DNA from: Megaleporinus macrocephalus
Taxonomy: Eukaryota; Chordata; Actinopteri; Characiformes; Anostomidae
Assembly (NCBI GenBank): GCA_021613375.1
Contig: CM038725.1
Coordinates: forward strand, 16,298,675-16,362,674
Direction of reading: 5' to 3'
Length of the DNA: 64,000 bases
Position 1 is the first letter of the stretch; the number at the start of each line of letters is the position of its first letter. The translations under genes and the position numbers were made by a program. A model generated the notes under the pieces. It saw only the letters and a list, made by a program, of their open reading frames with translations. It was not told where the DNA came from and did not search any database. Of this stretch, positions 20,019 to 33,457 are shown in pieces.

Positions 20019-22881
20019 TTAACCAGCAAATGGATTTGCATGAATAGTAACATCCTTAATGTGAACATCATTCAAAGGCCGAAAAGTCTTCTCGTTGACA
20101 GGAAGCTTCTCCAGTTCGTCCAGAGTTTCCAAGCCATCTATTATTCTAAGCAAACAAAATTAAGTTAATCAGTGGTATAATAAAACAGCAATCCTAACCA
20201 GCCTGCTATCATGAAATATCATTAAAGGTGCCATAGAACGGAAAACTGTGTTTACATTATCATAGCATTTACGAAAAAGGGATTGTTGACTCCAAAACCC
20301 TAGACTGTTACATAACAGTCTTGACTCATATTCAAATTTACATATTATGACAGAGCAACAACGATGAAAATGGTAGCCTATGTGAAGAAATCTAACATCC
20401 CAGGCTGTGAAGGCGATGTTGTGGTATTTCATATTCTTATTCATATTCATAAAATTAACCAAACTTTCAACAGGCATTTCTTGGAATGGAACATTTGCAA
20501 AACATTTTGTTAAATAGAAAGCCAACTTCAGCTCCTACATATTACACAAGATTTAAACAACTTCAATTCAAAGCTGTTAGCTGGCTCTTTACTATCTGCC
20601 ATGCTGTGTGATCATATACATTTTTGATGGCTGATGCAGATTATCCTAAAGTTTCATATTGAGAAATAACTTTAAATTTAATTTGGGTTGCTGTCACGAT
20701 GCCTAGCTAGTGCATGTAATATCAGACACTAGCAAGCATGGTATTTTTCAACATGTTGCTTCTGAGTTCATAAAAAAGGAAAAAATCATTCTAGGTGCAA
20801 ATCATAGGATGTAAATGGATGCATTTGGGCATTTTTCACTCAAACCATGTATTTTCTATGTACACTTTAAAGAACAATTGCTGAATAAATGCATTCTATG
20901 GCACCTTACATACAAAAACATGACATACTTTCCAAACACAGTGTATTTCATGTCCAAGTGGGGCTGTTTGGCGTAGGTGAAGTAGAACTGAGAGGCATTA
21001 GTGTTTGGTCCATTGTTTGCCATTGCAACCACACCCCTGACATTGTGCTAAACAAAAACAACAGTGAGTTCACACAAGTGGCTTGTTAAGATATCAACAT
21101 AACGCTTTTTGTGCATTGTAAATTAAATAATACCTTCAAATGTTCACTATACTCATCTTCAAACTTCCGTCCCCAAATACTTGTTCCTCCTTTTCCTGTG
21201 CCTGGGTTCAGGACAAAAACAGAACAAAATCACTTCTGCCTTTGATTATATATGCTGCCAGTTTACTGGGTACACCTAAACTGTATTTACACTCGTTGAT
21301 CATTTTATCAGAAACACCTACCAGATAGGTGGAGGTTTACAACTTATGACCGATGCGCCTGTACCTACACTGCTTTCTACTTGGTTCAAAGGAACCATTT
21401 TAGGACCACTGCACAGCAGCACTGCTGGGGTGTTTAAGTGCTGCACACTATGTAAACTAACTGGTAAACTTACCTACCCGGCTAATGGGCATCCTGAGGA
21501 TGTACAGCAGCATATCTTTTTCCATGCTTAATCTGTGTTGGCCATCTTCTAGTCTTCCATCAATTGTGAGTTAATAGATCACAGTATCACTGTTGACTAG
21601 TGGATTATTCTACACATATTCTGCACCTACACACTTAAAAAAATTGGTCTTCAAGGGTTTTCCAGGAAAGACAGTGATTCTTTTAAGTATAAATGGTTCT
21701 TTGCATGGTGAAATGGTTCCTCCGATGGATTAAGTATGCGTTTTCTATTGTTTTGACGTCAAGTTTGTCTAACAGAGTGGATAGTGCATGGACAGAGTAC
21801 CAGTGCCAACCCCCCCCACCAACACACCACCACATCAGTGTCACTGCAGTGCTGAGAATGATCCACCACCCAAATAAATCCTGTTCTGAGACCATTCTGG
21901 GGGCCTGTGACCCCTAAAGAATGGGGTGAAGGGGGCTAACATAGTAAACAGAAAAACAAATGGACGTCAGTCTGTATTTGTAAAACTACAGAGGGCTCCT
22001 AGTGGAGGTGATGGACAATGAGTACAGATACAAAGAGGTCTTTCTAATAAACTGCTCGATATCTGTAAAACTACTTACAACACATTCTCCATCAATCTGA
22101 GGAACAATTTCAACATGCGAAGAACCATTTAAGCCGGAAATAGTTCTGTATAGAACTCATTGTTTTGAGAAGAACCATTGGCTTTGCTAAAGATCTCTTG
22201 AAGAACCATCATTTTAAAGTGTGTTGGTGTATCTGATAAAATTAATAAATATAAACAAGAGGGATAATAAACTGACTCACTGCATACACGATCCGAAAAC
22301 TAAATTTGTATAAGACTTTAAATTAAAATGAAGCTACAGAGACTGTGATGAACAGACACACAGATGAGTTGAACTGTCTACCTGTGGGGTCTCCTGTCTG
22401 AACCATGAAGCCTTTAATGTTTCGGTGAAAGATGCATCCATTGTAAAAGCCACTGGCGCACAATGCAAGGAAATTCTGTAAAATAATAATAAACGAATAC
22501 TTAATAGATTTAGGGCTCTCCTAAGAATTCTCTGTTAATTTTGTGGAGCTGGATTAATATTTCTCACCTCACAGGATTTCGGGGCTCGTTCACAGAACAG
22601 CTCGATTTTTATTTCACCAATATCCGTATGTAAAGTGACAGCCTACAAAGAAACACTGTTAAATATAATATCTATTATATAAATGATTAATTCCACGTGT
22701 AGCTGAAATCAGTTTCTTGTTCCAGTTTTCCAGTTTCACCTTAAACAGTGCAGCAGACGCGCCGGGCTGTAACTCCGAGCTCTTTTAAGGTGGAACGGAA
22801 AAATTCGAACAACGAATTGTCGAATATGAAGCCAACTTCAGCCTCGTGGATTTAAACGATACTTTAGTTTGTTCTTACCAT
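20019..22881 (-). CDS. ppil3: peptidyl-prolyl cis-trans isomerase-like 3, complete, six exons
   Basis: This is a single-domain cyclophilin of the PPIL3 type, a family found in spliceosomal complexes. Minus-strand exons are 22881-22879 (only the ATG), 22642-22568, 22475-22382, 21201-21134, 21047-20929 and 20145-20019. They total 486 nt and give 161 aa, the same length as mammalian PPIL3. The cyclophilin core is intact: [26 protein letters not shown] loop at residues 43-63 with Arg44, Phe49, Met50 and Gln52; [13 protein letters not shown] at 89-101; and VFGKI at 117-121. The Trp of cyclophilin A that binds cyclosporin is a His here (residue 110, in QPHLD), as is usual for this branch. The start codon forming its own coding exon piece is notable but has a good donor (ATG|GTAAGA). 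The intron at 21202-22381 carries interleaved MITEs. Confidence 0.94.
21257..22056. mobile_element. long-TIR MITE-like element A in a ppil3 intron
   Basis: The left end (CCAGTTTACTGGGTACACCTAAACTGTA...) and the complement of the right end (GAGCAGTTTATTAGAAAGACCTCTTTGTA...) match imperfectly over about 40 bp. The inner string GTGTCACTGCAGTGCTGAGAATGATCCACC is a repeat motif I recognise from other fish genomes (only part is shown). No transposase frame. It interleaves with element B (21631-22222). Confidence 0.6.
21631..22222. mobile_element. MITE-like element B, GGTTCTT family, copy 2
   Basis: The left end ACACTTAAAAAAATTGGTCT and the complement of the right end ACACTTTAAAATGATGGTTC form terminal inverted repeats. 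The inner strings near 21690-21740 and 22080-22130 (GGTTCTT, GCATGGTGAAAT, CAGATTGATGGAGAATGTG on opposite strands) are inverted copies of each other. Element A's right half lies inside. No target duplication was seen. Confidence 0.6.
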
Positions 22882-23205
22882 AGTTTGTTAAGAGTTAGAC
22901 ACGCGTTACTGTACTAAATCTCACTGTTTAGGGCCAGTCTGCGCTGCTCAAGCCTTAAATGGGACGCTTACTGTGCTACATAAAAATAAGCAGGACGGAA
23001 ATGATGCCAGTAAAGCATGGTTCCTCTTCTTTTTCGCGAGGACTCAAACACGACCGATTCTCATTACCGCCGTCTAGTGTTTAATAACTGGTATATACCA
23101 AACATGAGATAAAAAATTATAAACAGCACATCATCAAAAAACAAGTTTTCTGGATTTAACCTGGTTCTGTACTAAACATAACTGAAGAAAAATGTAGTTC
23201 AGAAA

Positions 23206-23402
23206 TACACTCTTAAGAAAAGGATCAATGGTTCTTCAGTAAAGACAGTTGTTCTATATAGAACTATCATCACTTATATAACTCGTTGCATGACTACATT
23301 ATTTATTTATTTATTTATTTATTTTTCATGGTGAGAAAAGTCTTTAGTTTATTGATGGAGAATGTGGTGTACGTGGTTCTATAGAGATCTTTTCTGGATT
23401 CC
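23206..23402. mobile_element. MITE-like GGTTCTT family, copy 3 (partial)
   Basis: It begins TACACTCTTAAG, then GGTTCTTCAGTAAAGACAG, TTCTATATAGAAC, CATGGTGA, TTGATGGAGAATGTGGTGTA and GGTTCTATAGAG, in the same order as the other copies. The right terminus is not recognisable. An (ATTT)n run interrupts it. Confidence 0.6.
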
Positions 23403-25516
23403 AGATGGAAATAAAACAGTGCCGTGACTTAAAAATCTGATCTGTATTTAAACAAAAAACAGTACAAAGACAAGATAACTTTTAAATGTGTTTATCCTGA
23501 AATTGATATGATTTAAAAAAACGTTGGGATGGATTTAAGACTATAAACACTGTGAAATGTTTGGACAGCATCTTAAACAGGTCATGCAATTACGCAAATC
23601 GGACAAGTCTTTTATAAGCAATGATTGATCAACACTCAACACTGGGCAAAAAAAAGCACTAGCCAAAAAACAACATCTTAAATGCATATGACTGCAAATG
23701 ATTAAGGTAATACAGCACTGAACTGTGTCTGAAATCACTGCACTGCTTTAGAAATACTTTGGAACACTTAACAAGAAACTCCTGCCTGCAGTCCAACCAG
23801 CCTCTTGTTATAAATGTGTGTCTTATTAAACTTTAGCTAAGGGCCTTCAGCTAAAACTTTGGATGAGTAGGTGTCTACAAACATTATAAACATTTAAACC
23901 ATAGAATTCAAAGCTAGGATTAATTAATTAAAATCCACTCTCACAAATTGTGACAAGACATACAGCATTTATAAACCAATTACTAGTGGTAGTTAATAAT
24001 TAATTTGTGCTTAATGCATTTTAATTAAAAACGACAATAACATTATGATGATTAACCTTGAGTTTATTGAGCTTTAAACTGAGGAAACACTGAAAGATTA
24101 ACACAAAAGGTGGTAAAATAGCTTAAGACAGGCATCTAAAGAATCTCACATTTTTATGACATACAGAAACATCATCTAACCTACTAATCAATGCCACCAC
24201 GACGCTATTCATTTACAGCACTATTCAATGCTGTTTTGGCACCAGCTTGAATGACTATTCATGATTGAGTCCCAACAACAATAAAGAAATGACAAGTTAC
24301 AGTGTTTCAGAAAGTAAAATGCGCCTGAAGGTGCCCTTGGCACATATCAAAACAGAGGAGCTTAAGTCACTCAAGCATTCTTCAGATTTGGGCCAATCAG
24401 CAAAGGCCTATTCTTTAAGTGACTTAAAGAACAGTAGAAATGCTATTGCTTTTAATCAATGGTAAAAAATCATGACATAATAGTGACAGTGTCAAATTAC
24501 ATACAGTCTAATGCTACACTTTCATTTCTAATTCTACATATTTAATAGACTATATAAATAATGCTTAGCAGACACTATTAAGCCATGCTGTACTTTACTA
24601 CACCTATATATGCATATACCAGTATTAGCAATTAACATACACTTACAAATAAAGAAAACTAAAGTATCAACAGGTTGTGGTACAATTCCACATTAGTAGT
24701 CAGCAGTAGATCAACATAACACAATACTGTATAAAATAACCCTTTCATTGTTCAAAAAAAAAAAAAAAGACTGTAACTGAAATACATACTTCATATAAAT
24801 AAAAGTAAGTAATCGAAAACACTGTATTAGAAAATTCATTGCATGGAAATCCCTTTAAATTAAACTGATGTTAAAATACTTAAAAATAAGAAGTTAATCG
24901 ATCAGTACAAAGTTCAGCGGTGTTTACCTGAGTAACACTTTTAACTCTAGAGGAAAAAAATTAAGTCCTTCTTCATCAACACTGAGGTAACGTAATACAT
25001 GAGCTGTAGGTTATGAAACAGCTTGGTCAGAGTTTGGCCTCTGAAATGGCAAAACAGCTTAACTCATAGTCAGTGCTAAGAACAAACAGAACATTTCTGC
25101 ATTTAAAATAAACAAAAGCCTCTGTCACTCACAGCCCAATGCTTCACAAAATATATCTCTGATTGTCTCGTCAGCAGTGCATTGTTTTTACGCATGGAAA
25201 TAACATCATACTGTACAACGCTCATGTTAAGTGCAATATTGTGAGGACAAAACATGATTCCTCAACATGAACTCTGCAAGTTGCTACTGTAGTGGAAACA
25301 TCAAACACTGACATCACACATATAGACACAGATGAACATATAGATGAACAGGAAAGAAGAAACTTTGGTTTAAAAAAACAAGACAACTTTCCCAAAAAAC
25401 ATTGTTACAGTAAGTACACTGGTGAACATAAGGTGCTGCCTCAACAAAGTGAATTGATGAGCTAAAAAATAAAAGTAGTTTTTGCTTATTGAGAAACCAA
25501 CATGCTTCATATATAT

Positions 25517-26424
25517 TAGAGATGGACCGATCAGCATTTTTGAGGCCGATTCTGATCGACGATCACCTCTCAGCGCGATATTCGATACCGATAGGGGGCG
25601 GGGTTGTATGCCACAGCAGGGCTATATATTATTAGCGCAAGCAAGTCATGAAACATGGTGGAAACTGGTTTATTACCATTTTTAACGAGCTCATGTGAAA
25701 CAGCATAATATTTTTAACTACATTAGAAGTTGGTCTATGTGGGCGTAAACCACTTGATACAGCTCCTGAAGAGCGACATCTGAAAAGTATTTCCTACAGC
25801 AGAGCGTGGATCCAGGTGGAATATTAAGAGCTGCTTATCTAGAACTACAAACTCAATCTCTCTGACTGTGGTTCTTTAGCTCTCTGGCTGTTTCTGCTGC
25901 TGTACTGTTTGTACCGGTCAGATCTGGTCTGCACGGTTCTCTGGGCTGCGCGTGCTAGCTCTGCTGTTTGCTGATACTTACTGTATTCAGCTGCGTAGTG
26001 TTCTCTGAAGTGCTGTATCAGATTAGTATGTTAAATGTCTTTGTCTTGGTTCCCCGTGAGAGATGCTGATTTTAGTAATTTTACAGATGTTACAAACTGC
26101 CCTGGATGAGTCTGAGTCACATACAGTAACAAACTGCCAGACAGACAATGTTTTCTTTCCGCACATGTGGTGAACGCTTAAACTGTTCTCGCGAAGCCGC
26201 TGCTTTAGTCATACTGTCGAAAATGAAACGGTATGTATTTCCACCAAGTGGTTCAGATAGGAATTGCAGGGAGCTGGCCGGAGGGGGTTTTCCGCAGGGC
26301 TCCTCTTCCTGGATGAAACGCTAACTGGAAATACAGAAATTAGGCTCATTTGTTTAACGTCATCGACCGGCTGTAGTGATCGGCTAAATTGGCTAAATAT
26401 GGCTGATCTATCCTTCCATCTCTA
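25517..26424. mobile_element. non-autonomous hAT-like element
   Basis: The ends are inverted repeats: TAGAGATGGACCGATCAGC at the left and the complement of GCTGATCTATCCTTCCATCTCTA at the right (19 bases shown at most). The flanking 8 bases are ATATATAT (25509-25516) and ATATATAG (26425-26432), a 7 of 8 match, which is the duplication size of hAT insertions. The interior (908 bp in all) holds no transposase frame. Confidence 0.7.
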
Positions 26425-28265
26425 ATATATAGGGAATACTGTGACACACTCAACAACTTCCACATCACATCTTATGAGTAGTGTCTTTTCTTTTAGTGTG
26501 CTTCTGTTATTTTTGCATTGTTAAATCAAATGCTGTAAACGTGCAAGCCCCACAATATGAATAATACATGTGAAGTGGTGACTGGGCTCTTGCTTTCTGA
26601 TGAACAGCGAGTTTCATTGCAGAAAAAAGTTAGTGCATGGATTAAACATGTTTTACCCTACAATACAATGTCCTTCCATAAGTCAAACACATATATAACA
26701 CCTGCTGTTGCTAACCAATGGCTGTTACGCCAACAACAGTGCTAAGAAAGTCAGTTCATACATGCACACGGCATGTATCCACATATACCAGCTACTCCAT
26801 CCTTTTTATTTATTCAAAATGAGTAACATAATCAGCAACTAATAATAATTCCTATTAGGAAAACATTACAAGTCCTCTAAAATGACAATGTTCATAATTT
26901 GTACAACTGTACAATCAAGACTGAGACAAAAAATAGTTTTCTTAGCTCAGATAAAGCCCTGTTTATAAAAAAAATCAGCAGTGTTTTAAAGAAAAAAGTA
27001 GTGAAATGTGGAAATTCAGGCAACCGTAAAGTGCTCATGACACGTCAGCTCACAAAAAACTGCCAATCTGCACACTTGACTCGTTTGGAGTATTTTCCCA
27101 CCACTATGTAGCACACTGTAATTAAGGCAAAGATGAGTCGCACCTTTTTTCAACCCAGGGACCCACAGCCCAGAGATCACAGAGCTCTTCAAACAAACGT
27201 AATTAATCCCTTAAGTAGTCAGTATACTGTGTACTTTAAAGCCCCTGGAAACACATTGTAAAACATTTATGTTTTTGTATAGTACTTAACTTGGGTGTTA
27301 GTATTATACAAGTTTAAATAGAAAAAACAAAGTAGAAATATGATAAAACACGGCTCAAAAAACTGAAAATTAGTTCTTTCTCCCTCTTTGAGATCTGTGA
27401 CTGACAGCCCTCTGACAGTCATATGCAAAACACATCATTATTCACAAACCAAATATTTTCTGTATACTACAACATCAAATACAGTGTTTTGAACATTAAT
27501 TCAAATTGACAATGTTAATGTACAAAAGTACTAAATCAGCAGCTGATCACACGTTACGTCCATCGCTCATGCATGAGATTTTTTGTTCACGTTGCCATGG
27601 CAGTGCACACAGCCCTGAGACGGAGAAGCTGCGTTTTGTAGCTTTTTACATGGTTGCGGTTTAAGATTCATCAGGTCACACACCTTTAGGCTTATTGAAA
27701 GAGGTTTGATATTTGCAGTCAAGTCTCCAGCTTGTATATACACAGTGAACAAAGCGGTGCTGAGAATCAGTGTTCAATCCGCTAAACGAGTCCATGATTT
27801 ATGTGTCAACACCTCAAAGAAGGCAAAGCTTTGATCTACTATACTGCTGGGAATGCACACACAGGGAATGCTGGCGTAACATGGGTTGGGTGAATAAATC
27901 TCTGACGAACGAAACACGGAGATGCATAGCTTGTTAACAACATGCTTATTATTACTTTAGCTTACTGCATTGAGAGGACAGAACCATGTTAGTCTTGTGA
28001 TTGGTCAGGGTTATGCGGACCACTTTTAAACCCCCCATTTTACATTGAGAGTGGAGCAATACTGAAGGAATGCAGTGGACTCTAACTGATTAACTCAATC
28101 AGAAAGAAAATTTAGAATGAGGTTCCCAGGGGCTTTAAATCATTGTTTCCTGGAGAACTACATATCCTCAGCATTTTTTTTAAATAATCCAGGCTGCTCA
28201 GCATAGCTCGAGCACCGCTCTCTCTAACTTGGGACAGTGCTGTCACACCGGAGTACCTGGTGGTC

Positions 28266-31200
28266 TCAAGCTGCCTCTTTGTCAGTTCTCCAAAGCTGTT
28301 CTTTAACTTCTGAGGGGAGAGTGTTGAAAATGCTCTCCTCGACGATGAGGCAGCTGCGCTTCAAGAGACGGCATTCCCCGAGCTCTACAGGGAGGCCCTC
28401 CAGCCGGTTCCCTCTCAGCTCCAGCTGGGTCAGATTGGTCAGCTCCCCGAAGCGAGAGGGCAGGGACAGCAGGCAGTTGTTTCCCAGGTTCAGTGTACGC
28501 AGTTTCTTACACTGGAACAACTCAGGAGGAAGTTTCTCAATCTGTAAATACAGAGAACACATTTTAAATAATGAATGAATAAATAAAAGGTAGAATTATG
28601 TCTCGATAATGTAAAAATTTTTAGTTGTACACCATTAACAATAGCCTTGCTTACATGCAGCCTGATAATCCGTTAACAAACTCACAAACAGTTCAATTAG
28701 AACGGAATATGTTTACATATACACCTCAATCAGAGTAGATTAGTCTGACTGAGGCCATTCCTATCTGACTGAACTAAGAAGGTAATTTTGTAAATACTCT
28801 GTCAGGTAGAAGAATAACAGCCATGTAAACACTTGCATCTGATTTTTATTTTTTTTAATTATGAAGTTTCAGTTTGTTTCTGTGCAAGTGCTTTTGTGCC
28901 ACAGATTATAATGTTCAACATGAGGGGAGCCAGAAACTGTTCTGTAGAGAAGACAAAGTTTATGCTTCAAGACTCGCAATAACGAGCTGTTCAAGCAAGT
29001 ATATGTGCACCAATAAGCAACAGTGGGCTTACACAAGCAATACAGTAAATTATCCTCGAACCAGTGTTTCTCAAATCAGTGTATTACAAAGCTAAAAGCC
29101 AGGACCTTAAATACATTGGGACTGGCATGAAGCTTATGTGTCTCAGAATGTTGTAGGACATGACGTCTTTCAATCACCTTTTTTTGAAGTGCATGTTAAG
29201 TAAATTTTTTGTCTGGCAAATTAATTTCAATGCAATACAAAAAAAACTCCTGCTTGTCTCTTTCTGACTGGACTTGTGATAAGTAGTAATCTAAGCATGC
29301 ACATCAGTTTGGATCTGATTACTTATAGTTTTCATGTAAACAGAGATTTTCACCAGACTGTTAAGTACAGTGTGCATATAAACACCCCAGTCTTAATCTT
29401 ACATGACCTGAATCAAATCAGATTGGTGAAATTCTTTGCATGTAAACACAGTCAACAGCAGCAGCCTTTTATATTGTGCAAACATTTCATCACACACATA
29501 TATACATGTGCAGTCACAATATACAAAATCAGAGACCACCATTTATTTCATGTCCAGTCAAAAAGCTAAAATATTCTTTTTAATCATGTCACGCTTGCTA
29601 CAGCTTTCTTTTGTTGGGGACTAATCATTTTTAATAAATCTGTCATATTTTTCATTGTTCAGTCCTAGAAGTTGCATGATTTTTTTACTTCTAATGATTC
29701 AAGTAATCCCTAATACAAATTTAGACTAATCAGGCCATAAAATCACACACCACATCTCAGATGGCCGGTTTTGATGTTCTAGCTAATTTAGTTTGGCTGT
29801 ATATTTCCTACTGTCTGTAATGACGTCTAAACTGCTACACATCCTTTCTAAACCACAGCAGCGAGTTGTTTTCCTCACAGTGGAAGGACGGCGGAAGGAT
29901 GGCAGAAGGATGGACTTTTATCTAAAGCAACAGTTAAGCTTAGTTTATTCTGCTTTCGTATAGTGGCAGTTTTGTCGGTGTACCACATAATTTTTTTGCA
30001 CTCTAGTCTACCCCACCCCACTACCTTTCCATTGGCCTTCCCCTTGCTTATTCAAGTGGATTATTTTAGATTTAATCTTCTGAGAAATATGTCTTAAAAA
30101 TTAATACCTTTAAGTTAAAGACTATTTTGGCAGTTGGCCTCTGACTCTGGCCCAGTTGTTAGCTGTTCTAAAACATATTTGATATAAAATACTACATAGT
30201 ACTACAATAATACAAAAAACACTAGAAGACTGATGTAAAGGGTGTCTGAACAAAACATTGGTATGCTTATAAACTCACCCTGTTGGCAGTTATTGCAAAA
30301 TATTGAAGATTCTGAAGACTTCCGATGTCAGCTGGGATGTTTGTTAGATTGTTGTGACTTAAATCAAGATATCTCAGCTTGCGGCAGAAAAAGAGTTGAC
30401 TTGGTATTTTCTCAATCTTGTTTCGATTCAAGTACAGACGCTCCAGGTTGGTCAAAGTGCCTATCTGGATGGGAATATAGGCGATCTGGTTGTACCACAG
30501 TTTTAGGCAGACGAGTCGATGAAGATGCTGAAAGCTGATGATTTCCTCGATAGTCTTCAGGTTGTTGTCTTTCAGGTCAATCTCCTGCAGGTTGTGGAGA
30601 CTGAAGATGGAATGAGGGATGCGCTCCAGATCACAGCGAATGAGCTCCAGCTCGGTCAGGTTGACCATTTTCTTCAAGCTATTGAGAACCATCAGCTTGG
30701 TGCCCTCGTTATTGATTGACAGCTTCTGCAGGTGCAACCCAACGTCAGTAACCACCTGCGGTAGCTTAGTCAGGTTGCTCTTTAGCCTAAGAACCTTCAA
30801 TCGCTTTAGTTCCCGCAGGCCATCAATGACAATGTAACGATTGTTCTCTGCACTGAGGTTTCCTGTAAGGTGTAACTCACTCAGGTTCTTCAAGCTGTAG
30901 ATCCAGAGAGGTATCTCTTTGATGTCAGTGAACTTTATGTGCAATGATTTCAGGTTTTCTCTCAGGAATGCCAGGGCTGGCGCTTCTATTTTAGCTGGTG
31001 TGTGATACAGCCACATTTCTCTCAGGTTTATGAGCTGTGCAATGATTGGAGGTATGGTGATATCAGGGATAAGCTCCAGCTTAAGCACTTCCAGCTCCAG
31101 CAGGTCAAACACTGTGTCTGGAATGCCACTGAGCATAAAAAGATGCAGCTCTAACTTATCTTGAGAGTTTTTGGTGATTCTTTGCCTCAGCTTGTCCAGC

Positions 31201-32375
31201 GTCCACTCGTTGTTGAGGTTAAGCTGACGTAGTTTATTCTCGCTTACTTCTGAGAGGAACACTGCAAAGCGCTTGGAGTAGAGGGGATCATACTGGTCAA
31301 TCATGTGCAACATGAAGGCAAAATCGTTTTTCACATCTGGAATGTCACTATAGCTGCTTTCTTCTCTGATAGACTCGAACGAATACTTTTTAAGGGAACG
31401 TCGAAGCATCCAACTGAGAGTGTACACACAGATCATCCCATACACAACAACAAGGCTTATATAAAAGCAGGCTAATATCTTGAAAAGGGTGGCAAGAGGA
31501 TGGGCACAATTGTACATCTGATAACCAGTAAGGTTCTCAATGTCCACACTACAGTCCACACTAAACTGAATATTGTGAACATAATATCCAGTGTAACAAA
31601 TAATGAGGATGAACTTAACTACTTTGATAATGGTCTGTCGGATGTAAAGTCTGTAGACTATATCGCCTTCTTCAACATGGAGCCGAAATTTCTTAACCTT
31701 TTCAAACAGGGCCTTAGCCTGCTCACCCTCTTTTTTATCCAGCACGCCGGTTTCAGAGTGATCGACAATTCCTTGCTCAAAACGAGATTTAGTTGCGGAC
31801 AGCATCGGAACGCTGGCCTCCACATCTTCACTCACGTATGATGCCTTTTTATCGATGGAGCCGTTCATCTTCCCTAAAGCCTTAGGATCGCTCTCCTCAA
31901 CCACTGTCTCCGACAGCGCCCGTGTAGTCCATGGCGAGTCAAAACACTTCAAAAGAATGGAGACAAAATGTTCCAGTTTGGAGCTGGTCCAAGGGAACTT
32001 AAACCAAAAGTTGCTGCAAGCCAGGAAGATGAGCGTATGCAGCAGCACCAAATATGGGAAATACTTAGCGAACCAGTGGAGCTTGTTTTCATAACACACA
32101 GCATCCACATAGTTATACTGATGCCTGTCGAGGTCATATTGGATTCCTTGCGGCTCGAAGGCTGGCTCGAAATACTTCTGACAGGTCTTGTTTACTACCC
32201 ATTTGCAGGGCAGGCAAATCATCTTGTCCTGGGTGACTTGCAGAGTTCCTCCAAATACGGCAATCATCAGCATCACAACAGACAGATAATCTGTAAATAC
32301 ATCCCACCATGGTTTTAAAATTCGATACGCAGGCTGAGTGTCCACAAAGTAACGCAATTCGGTGATGGGAATCAT
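28266..32375 (-). CDS. lrrc8a: LRRC8A, obligatory subunit of the volume-regulated anion channel
   Basis: This is the pore-forming plasma-membrane subunit of VRAC, which releases chloride and organic osmolytes when cells swell. Two coding exons on the minus strand, 32375-30279 (699 codons) and 28541-28266, give 790 aa. An acceptor ends just before 32382, so an upstream non-coding exon exists. Four membrane segments lie at about 23-47, 103-125, 248-268 and 296-323. The extracellular cysteines are Cys54, Cys57, Cys65, Cys94, Cys275 and Cys290, matching the six disulphide cysteines of human LRRC8A after removal of 19-20 residues. The pore arginine (human Arg103) is Arg84. About 15 leucine-rich repeats follow from residue 400 to the end. 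The first extracellular loop is short, and the KYDL motif reads QYDL (79-82). Teleosts may have two copies (aa/ab); which one this is cannot be told. Confidence 0.95.
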
Positions 32376-33457
32376 GATTTACCTGAAAAAAAGAACAGCA
32401 TTTGAGCATTCCAGATCAGACATTGTGGTACAAAAATAAATCTGTGAAAATTAACTGGAATAATGTCATTACCAAATCTACAACAGACGGAGTGTACTTT
32501 ACCAGAGGCAATGACTCTCTGTTCTGGCTTCATTTGTAAGAGCAAGTCTCCACCAAGAGAACAATTTGGCTTTCTTGTCCGCTATTATTAGCAGCTTCCG
32601 CTAATAACACTCAAGAATTGTCTCTTCTAGCTATGGAAAGCGAGTCCATGACCCCAAGGTTCAAATCCTGTTTGTCTAGGAGAGGGCAGTGTCTCAAGTA
32701 GTGTCTCCTCTGTGCACCGTTATATGTTACCTAATAGTCCACATGTTCAGTCAGGAATTGGCACTCATCACAACCCCTGTTTTGTCAGGATGAGGCACAG
32801 ATTTCCTGTCAAGATAAAGGGACACACCAATGTCAACACCACAGGGCCATTCAATTGTAGAAAAAAATAAAGCAAATGCAAGTTTATCTTCGTGTTTTCT
32901 CTAACTGCTTCTTTGAAGATGGAGGCAATTTGCACAGCTTTTAATTTAACGTCATCCAGGTATTGAATTTATGTTAGAGCTGTCAAGCTAAACTGATCAG
33001 AGCCTTGTCATGAACATTAACTTGTTGAAAAAGAATAAGTAGGGATAAAAGTGTCTATGATAAAGAGAAGTTCATTTAAGTTCAACCAACAGTAAAGAAA
33101 CCGTCAAGTTGTTCAGCATACTAAGCAGCAGCTTTACTAACAAGCCTTAACCTCCACACTGAAAATACCAGCTAACGTCTCTAAGCTAGCCACAGTCCCA
33201 CACGAAGCTAACCGGCTAGCCAACAACTACTAAACAATAAAACACTTTCATTAAAAAATAATTAGCATACATTTGTAAACCACAGGGACAGTAACGCATC
33301 TATTTCTCGTCCGAGGTAATGAGGTCAGCAGAAACTGTTAGTTAGCAAGCTTAGCTCCTCCAGGGTTATTATCTGACTTCGTTTCAGAACAATAAACACC
33401 TCAGCAGTACAGAAAGAAAAATATTATCCCGCTGACAGATAAATGACAAGTGCTTAC

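Larger units (their letters stand above)
22900..28230. other. intergenic DNA between ppil3 and lrrc8a
   Basis: No exon is recognised. It holds a GGTTCTT-family fragment at 23206-23402, an (ATTT)n run near 23301-23323, a hAT-like element at 25517-26424, and long AT-rich stretches. Part of 26800-28265 is probably the 3' untranslated region of lrrc8a, with a possible minus-strand AATAAA at 26805-26810. Confidence 0.55.

Noticed and set aside
30242..30837. plus-strand frames of 66-98 codons opposite the lrrc8a leucine-rich repeats
   Set aside because: They are antisense shadows of a well-supported coding exon.
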